DNA of 58,666 bases, from NCBI RefSeq assembly GCF_000379725.1, contig NZ_KB903635.1, positions 172 to 58,837 on the forward strand, read 5' to 3'. Shown here in pieces: positions 54,319 through 58,666 of this stretch (position 1 is its first letter; the number at the start of each line of letters is the position of its first letter). Source of the DNA: Cytophaga aurantiaca DSM 3654 (GTDB lineage: Bacteria > Bacteroidota > Bacteroidia > Cytophagales > Cytophagaceae). Position numbers and translations under genes: made by a program. The notes under the pieces were generated by a model, which had not been told where the DNA came from, did not search any database, and saw nothing but the letters and a program-made list of their open reading frames with translations.

Positions 54319-55014
54319 TTATAATTCACTTTTTATCTGCTCCTGAATTGCATTGCCTGCCTCACGGTTATTTTGTGTCGAACGATCTGAAAAAGAGATC
54401 AACATCTTTCCTATGAAAACATCATCATAAGATTGTTTTAGCGTAACGGTGTTTTGTATCGGGATTTGAAAAACCAGATCCCGCAAACTGTAATCGTCTT
54501 TGTGATTTAAAGAACGGCTGTTCATATGATTCACCTGCTCTAACCTAATTACATCCTGTGTAAGATTTATTTTGCTGTAATTTCCCGGCCAATAGCTATC
54601 TCCAGAATGCATGTTTATTCCATGTTGAGAAATACGATCAGCAGTAGCGAGGGAAGTTGTTATTTCGTCCGATAAGTATTTATCTGTTTTTTGTGGTGCC
54701 GCAAATGAAACGTTGTGTAGTAAAACATTTGATTTTATTTCTTCTGTTAACGGAAAAATATTGATCTTGTCCGTATGAAAAATTTCAGCGAAAACGATTT
54801 TGTTATTTTCAATCCTAAATACAATTTGAATGTGAAGGCTTTTGTCCGTGCTGTCTTTTGCTCCTCTGAATAATTTTAAAGTGATAAATGTATAGCTTAG
54901 ACTAGCACTGTAAGAGTATTCATACTGTGGCTGTTGTTTCGCTTCCAATCCCTGTAATTGAATCAGATACTCTTGATAGGGTTGTAATATGTGTACGATC
55001 TCGAGTGCTGTCAT
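54319..55014 (-). CDS. Hypothetical protein
   Basis: 231 residues, no signal peptide or membrane helix. Beta-rich central part (YEYSYSASLSYTFITLKLFRG), C-terminal VFIGKMLISFSDRSTQN. No family recognised. It is followed upstream by the DUF1569-like gene in the same direction (21-bp gap). Confidence 0.6.
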   Translation of the reverse strand: MTALEIVHILQPYQEYLIQLQGLEAKQQPQYEYSYSASLSYTFITLKLFRGAKDSTDKSLHIQIVFRIENNKIVFAEIFHTDKINIFPLTEEIKSNVLLHNVSFAAPQKTDKYLSDEITTSLATADRISQHGINMHSGDSYWPGNYSKINLTQDVIRLEQVNHMNSRSLNHKDDYSLRDLVFQIPIQNTVTLKQSYDDVFIGKMLISFSDRSTQNNREAGNAIQEQIKSEL

Positions 55015-55035
55015 ATGAAAAATGTGTGAGGATAT

Positions 55036-55485
55036 TTATAACAACCCAAATTGTTTAAAGTGATGGTCAAGATGTTTTGTATGTAAAACAACCCACTCTG
55101 CATACGTGAGGTTTCCCATACGCGGGTGACTGGTTTGGGCCTCAGGATTATTTCTAAAGTAAGTATGAAACGTTTCTATTTCGTTGTATAAAAATTCTTT
55201 TGCATCAGCCAATGTTGTATGTATCAATGGCGGAGGAAGTTCTCCCATTGTTGCTGTTTTAAGGCCTTGAGGCATTTCTGCATCTGTATAGATCATGAAT
55301 TGTTTGACACCGTTTGCTTTCTCCGCATCTTTAGGTGCGGCCCATTGTTTTTGATTGGAAGAAGTTTGAAACGTTACCGTAATATGCTCGATCATTTCCT
55401 GAGGTTTCAGATTGCCAAATTGCCCTGGGGTTTCATTTGTTAACTTCTCAAGAAGGGGTATTAATTGTTCACGGTTTAATTGCAT
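55036..55485 (-). CDS. DUF1569 / DinB-like protein
   Basis: About 149 residues from ATG 55485 (the frame extends to 55518). DinB-superfamily helical bundle with three metal-binding His candidates: EMIEHITVTF, HTYF/HPRMGNLTYAEW and HTKHLDHHFKQFGL. The pattern of the family DUF1569 fits well. Cytoplasmic; function not established. Confidence 0.8.
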   Translation of the reverse strand: MQLNREQLIPLLEKLTNETPGQFGNLKPQEMIEHITVTFQTSSNQKQWAAPKDAEKANGVKQFMIYTDAEMPQGLKTATMGELPPPLIHTTLADAKEFLYNEIETFHTYFRNNPEAQTSHPRMGNLTYAEWVVLHTKHLDHHFKQFGLL

Positions 55486-55507
55486 ATCGTTAGTTGGTTT
55501 ACGCGCT

Positions 55508-55529
55508 GGCGCAAGCATTCGCTTGTGCC
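55508..55529. repeat. Small palindromic repeat
   Basis: ggcgcaagcattcgcttgtgcc with one mismatch between arms; same family as 52721-52740. Confidence 0.65.
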
Positions 55530-55576
55530 TTGTCTCTGCATCCAGTTGGGGCTACCTTCTTCTGGTTCATCTTAGG

Positions 55577-55942
55577 TTATGGAATGTGTATGATTTTTTT
55601 ATTCATATAGATGGTTGAATAAATCATAAATAATAATGTGGCAAAATTACAAATGATTAAAGAATATTTTAATTCATTTGTGATTTCTTGTAAATGATAA
55701 TATGAAGTATAAAAGAATAGGGACATATTTACAATACAAACAAGTATAATAAATAAGATGTCTTTTTTGTTTGAAAAACGCCTTATTAAATTAAGGACGA
55801 ATGTTGTAATAAAACTTAAAATGAAATCTATAAATAAAATCATAGAAAAAATTACTGCTTCATTATTGCCATCGGCAACAATTCTTAATCCTAATATTTG
55901 AATGAAAAATAAACCAATACTCAATCCAATAAATCTAATCAT
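55577..55942 (-). CDS. Four-helix membrane protein, hypothetical
   Basis: 121 residues, hydrophobic segments near 3-20, 30-50, 62-80 and 95-112. Very AT-rich. No family recognised. Confidence 0.55.
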   Translation of the reverse strand: MIRFIGLSIGLFFIQILGLRIVADGNNEAVIFSMILFIDFILSFITTFVLNLIRRFSNKKDILFIILVCIVNMSLFFYTSYYHLQEITNELKYSLIICNFATLLFMIYSTIYMNKKIIHIP

Positions 55943-56035
55943 GTTTTTAGATATTTATCTCAGTTTTCTGGCTGGTTAGTTTATATTCACTTCGTTTGGA
56001 ATTTGTCTTTTGTTATTTGGAATTTCTAACAGCGT

Positions 56036-56473
56036 CTACCAATCCGTTTTCCTACGGTTCGCCTTAATATCCTTATGGATCTTCTTCGACTCAAGACGTT
56101 TGTTCACAGATGAAAAAGTAGGCTTCGAAGCCTTGCGTGGTTTATTCTCTTTGAAACAAAAAGCAATGATGATGCTGATCTTATCGATCGCAGTTTTTTT
56201 ATTCTGCAATTGGCTTCTGCTTGTATCACAGGTCACACGGATCTCTCCATCGTTATCGATCTTTGATGCAAGCTTTTCTACTATACGGCTACGTGCTTCT
56301 TCTGAAAGAACGGTAGAAGACGACGGCGACCAGTAAATTTCAACCTTCGTACTAACCTTGTTTACATTCTGTCCGCCTTTACCTCCGGATAAAGAGGTCT
56401 GAAAGCGGGCTTCCTGAATGATACCGGACTCTTTCCAGTAATCCGGATTGCTATATCGTGGAGGGAACATCAT
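56036..56473 (-). CDS. arfB: Alternative ribosome-rescue peptidyl-tRNA hydrolase ArfB
   Basis: 145 residues. RF-1-like catalytic motif SLSGGKGGQNVNKVSTKVEIYW with the GGQ loop, then the basic C-terminal tail (KENKPRKASKPTFSSVNKRLESKKIHKDIKANRRK) that enters the ribosome mRNA channel. Frees stalled ribosomes by cleaving peptidyl-tRNA. Two bases lie between it and the DUF1684-like gene upstream. Confidence 0.94.
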   Translation of the reverse strand: MMFPPRYSNPDYWKESGIIQEARFQTSLSGGKGGQNVNKVSTKVEIYWSPSSSTVLSEEARSRIVEKLASKIDNDGEIRVTCDTSRSQLQNKKTAIDKISIIIAFCFKENKPRKASKPTFSSVNKRLESKKIHKDIKANRRKTDW

Positions 56474-56475
56474 AA

Positions 56476-57120
56476 TTAATGTGCTTCTTGCGCAAATAAT
56501 TTTTCACCTGCAAGGATGGGTACATTCAATTTATTTTCTGCTGGCGGAACAGGGCAGGTGTATTGATAATTATAAACACAAAATGGATTGTATGCATAAT
56601 TGAAATCGATGATAATGGATTTATTATTTTTCAATTCAACATCCAGGTATCTTCCGCCTGCATAGGTATCTGTGCCGTTGGTCACATCGTAGAACGGAAT
56701 GAAGAGGATGGGCTTGTTTTGATAATCGTCGGGATGCTTGTACATCATCAAGGTTTGCATCTTCCCATCGATTTTAAAGCTTGCTTTTGCAAACGCCGTA
56801 TAAAACGAACGTTTTCCATCGGTGCGGGGCATACTGATCAATTGACTGTCGTTCGTAAATTCAACAAACGCATTTACACGGTATTTTTCTGAATAGTCGA
56901 AGTAAATCAGTCCGCCAAAATTGTCTTTGTCTTTGATGGGAGACTTGATCGACTTTCGAAAATTCTCGTCTTTTTGTTCTCGGTATTTACGGTTGATCTC
57001 CGCATGTGTATCCACATTGATACTGGATAAGATCAAACTGCCTACAATGCAAAGCGCACATAGCACAAATATGATCCGTAAAATCTGTTTCCGTTTTAAA
57101 CTGTTATATTTTTCCTTCAT
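56476..57120 (-). CDS. DUF1684-like membrane-anchored protein
   Basis: About 214 residues from ATG 57120. N-terminal membrane anchor ~15-32. Body fits the DUF1684 pattern: SPIKDKDNFGGLIYFDYSEKYRV, TLMMYKHPDDYQNKPILFIPFYDVTNGTDTYAGGRYLDVE and FNYAYNPFCVYNYQYTCPVPP. Function unknown. Overlaps radC by 17 bp. Confidence 0.88.
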   Translation of the reverse strand: MKEKYNSLKRKQILRIIFVLCALCIVGSLILSSINVDTHAEINRKYREQKDENFRKSIKSPIKDKDNFGGLIYFDYSEKYRVNAFVEFTNDSQLISMPRTDGKRSFYTAFAKASFKIDGKMQTLMMYKHPDDYQNKPILFIPFYDVTNGTDTYAGGRYLDVELKNNKSIIIDFNYAYNPFCVYNYQYTCPVPPAENKLNVPILAGEKLFAQEAH

Positions 57121-57805
57121 CTGCAAAACTGTACCAGGTGTGATTGCATATAATTACGTGATCTAAAACAGGAATTTCTAAAAACCTTCCTGCTTCACAC
57201 AATTTTTTTGTCAGGCTGCAATCTGCATCACTTGGTTTTTTATTCCCCGACGGGTGGTTATGTACTAAGATAATAGAAGAAGCAAGATTTTCCAATGCAT
57301 ATTTATAAATGAGCTTTGGATCTGCTATTGTACCCGATACCCCACCCGTACTTATACGGATTTTCTTTTCAATTCGATTCGCCCTGTTTAACAGTAAGAT
57401 CCAGAATTCTTCATAGGGAAGATCTGCCAGATCACCTTGAATGTAATTGTACACATCTTCAGAAGATTTTACCTGAGGTTTGATCTCTACTTCCGACACT
57501 TTTCTTCTTCGTCCTAATTCCAAGGCACTTACAAGCGTGATTGCTTTTGCTTCGCCAATGCCTTTAAATTTTTGCAGGTCTTTAACACTTTGTTTGGCAA
57601 GCGAATGTAAATTCTGATTGTTGTCCTGCATGATCTGTTTCGCAAGATCAACGGCGCTGAGATTTGTTGTTCCTGAACCCAAAAGAATGGCGATCAGTTC
57701 TGCATCGCTGAGTGCTGAAATACCTTTTAATAAAAGTTTTTCACGCGGACGGTCTTCTTCAGCCCAGGAAAGGATCCGGTTGGGTAATGTTGTGTAAGGT
57801 TCCAT
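57104..57805 (-). CDS. radC: RadC/JAB-domain protein
   Basis: 233 residues. N-terminal helix-hairpin-helix-like region (LKGISALSDAELIAILLGSGT) and C-terminal MPN/JAB domain with the metal motif HNHPSGNKKPSDAD. The DNA-repair role once given to RadC is disputed; the domain is a metal-dependent isopeptidase-like fold. First gene of radC / DUF1684-like / arfB. Confidence 0.93.
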   Translation of the reverse strand: MEPYTTLPNRILSWAEEDRPREKLLLKGISALSDAELIAILLGSGTTNLSAVDLAKQIMQDNNQNLHSLAKQSVKDLQKFKGIGEAKAITLVSALELGRRRKVSEVEIKPQVKSSEDVYNYIQGDLADLPYEEFWILLLNRANRIEKKIRISTGGVSGTIADPKLIYKYALENLASSIILVHNHPSGNKKPSDADCSLTKKLCEAGRFLEIPVLDHVIICNHTWYSFADEGKI

Positions 57806-57878
57806 AATTAGTTGTCAGTGGACAGTTGTCAGAAATAAAAAGCGTGTTGTTGAAAAATTTGGTTGTATATAATAAATC

Positions 57879-58337
57879 TTAAGAAAGGACTTTTATCAGA
57901 GTGTTGTTTTTATTTTGAGTGAAACCGTTTTTAAGATACAAGCCGATTGCATGTTCATTAGAAGGAGATACTTCCAGGGCAAACGTGTTGATGTTGGGGA
58001 ATTTCAATTCAAGCATATTTAAAAATTGATTTCCTATTCCTTGATTCCGGAAAGCAGGTTTAATGTATAATTCATCTATGAATACAATGATGCCGCCGTA
58101 TTCATTGCTCCAGTAATTGATCAGGATGCTGTAACCTACCAATATATCATTCAGGTAAATGCATCGAAAAGAACCGTGATCCGGATGGGAGATCAGATGC
58201 TGGATCGTTTTATTGATGTTTTCGATTGAGATAACATGATTGTTATCGTATTCTTCATAAAAATGAAAAACCATTTTGTGAATTTCCTCTATCTGGTAGT
58301 GTGCCGAAAAGTCAACAGGTTTCAATTCAATTGCCAT
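57879..58337 (-). CDS. GNAT-family acetyltransferase
   Basis: 152 residues, complete GNAT fold with the acetyl-CoA loop in IKPAFRNQGIGNQFLNMLE and a C-terminal SPSNEHAIGLYLKNGF. Acceptor unknown. Confidence 0.88.
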   Translation of the reverse strand: MAIELKPVDFSAHYQIEEIHKMVFHFYEEYDNNHVISIENINKTIQHLISHPDHGSFRCIYLNDILVGYSILINYWSNEYGGIIVFIDELYIKPAFRNQGIGNQFLNMLELKFPNINTFALEVSPSNEHAIGLYLKNGFTQNKNNTLIKVLS

Positions 58338-58414
58338 AGCCGAATCTTAAAAATGATGCGACAATATACAGTCAATTTTATAAAAAAGAAATGGACGGAT
58401 TTAATTATTGCATT

Positions 58415-58454
58415 AAAAATAACAAAGGTGTACTTCCATTGAAGTACACCTTTG
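58415..58454 (-). terminator. Terminator for the partial minus-strand gene
   Basis: Stem aaaggtgtacttc / gaagtacaccttt (58424-58436, 58441-58453), 4-nt loop, with t-rich bases on the minus-strand 3' side. Confidence 0.85.
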
Positions 58455-58465
58455 TGAAATGGGTA

Positions 58466-58666
58466 TTAGAATTTAATGATTTTTGTAGTGAATACTTCGT
58501 TTTCGGTATGAATGATCACAGAGTACATACCTGAAGCTAAAGATTCTCCTAAGGTGATTTCCGTTGCGTTGATGTTTTCTCTCTGGTCGATCAAAGCACC
58601 AGCTGCACTAACAATTGTTATAGATTTGATCGTACCCAGATTTTCGAGTTTGATTGTAGTACTTGA
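58466..58666 (-). CDS. 3' end of a T9SS-secreted protein (5' part beyond window)
   Basis: Reading the minus strand from the window end gives 66 residues to a TAA at 58466: SSTTIKLENLG, ITIVSAAGALIDQRENIN, LASGMYSVIIHTENEV, TTKIIKF. This is the last part of a T9SS type A sorting domain. The frame is open to the window edge; too short for automatic calling. Confidence 0.82.
   Translation of the reverse strand, partial: SSTTIKLENLGTIKSITIVSAAGALIDQRENINATEITLGESLASGMYSVIIHTENEVFTTKIIKF

Noticed and set aside
1-58666. CRISPR array, prophage, insertion sequence with transposase, tRNA or rRNA genes
   Set aside because: No evenly spaced direct repeats with unique spacers, no transposase or phage structural genes, and no tRNA-like T-arm sequences found by reading.

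Overview
The window looks like a chromosomal segment of a Bacteroidetes bacterium of the Cytophaga type, most likely Cytophaga hutchinsonii or a close relative. The reasons are: AT-rich DNA with no Shine-Dalgarno-rich starts; several very large secreted proteins ending in type IX secretion (T9SS) C-terminal sorting domains; a PorP/SprF-family protein; a multi-domain GH5 cellulase with a long repeat stalk; many small lipoproteins; and at least one promoter of the Bacteroidetes TTTG / TAnnTTTG type. The species name is inference; no rRNA or tRNA gene is present to confirm it.

Layout. 1-5.5 kb: end of a T9SS-secreted protein, a TPR histidine kinase, a DoxX-like membrane protein, and an ECF sigma factor overlapping folE. 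5.7-10.8 kb: a 1672-residue GH5 endoglucanase with nine tandem ~91-93 residue repeats. 10.9-25 kb: CDF metal transporter, bestrophin-like channel, PD40/OmpA protein, many small lipoproteins or secreted proteins of unknown role, and a T9SS esterase. 25.4-30.2 kb (minus strand): a conserved housekeeping block rny, zapA, a small coiled-coil gene and pheT. 30.4-36.7 kb: PAS histidine kinase with a REC-CRP fusion regulator, then an ECF sigma / anti-sigma-like / PorP-SprF operon. 36.7-37.35 kb: nested inverted repeats next to the surviving tail of a broken epimerase gene.

37.4-44.7 kb (minus strand): seven overlapping genes (ATP-grasp ligase, GNAT-like protein, Rieske oxygenase, NAD-dependent epimerase, metallo-beta-lactamase-fold hydrolase, PaaK/CoF-synthetase-like adenylating enzyme, KAS III). 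This is the best candidate for an undescribed system: a compact small-molecule or lipid biosynthesis operon with no carrier protein in it. 46.3-50.1 kb: two overlapping P-loop ATPase genes, very AT-rich, preceded by three 19-bp iterons at exactly 27-bp spacing that also contain a good promoter; it may be a defence or plasmid-like module.

50.2-58.7 kb: ilvC, a frameshifted secreted-protein gene, small hypothetical genes, a DUF1569-like gene, arfB, a DUF1684-like gene, radC, a GNAT acetyltransferase, and on the minus strand the 3' end of another T9SS-secreted protein running off the window. Non-coding DNA carries several repeat families: two 11-bp helically phased YCATAY arrays (upstream of the DoxX-like gene and of ilvC, each in the same orientation as its gene), a ~124-bp hairpin repeat present twice and a half-copy once, and small palindromes.
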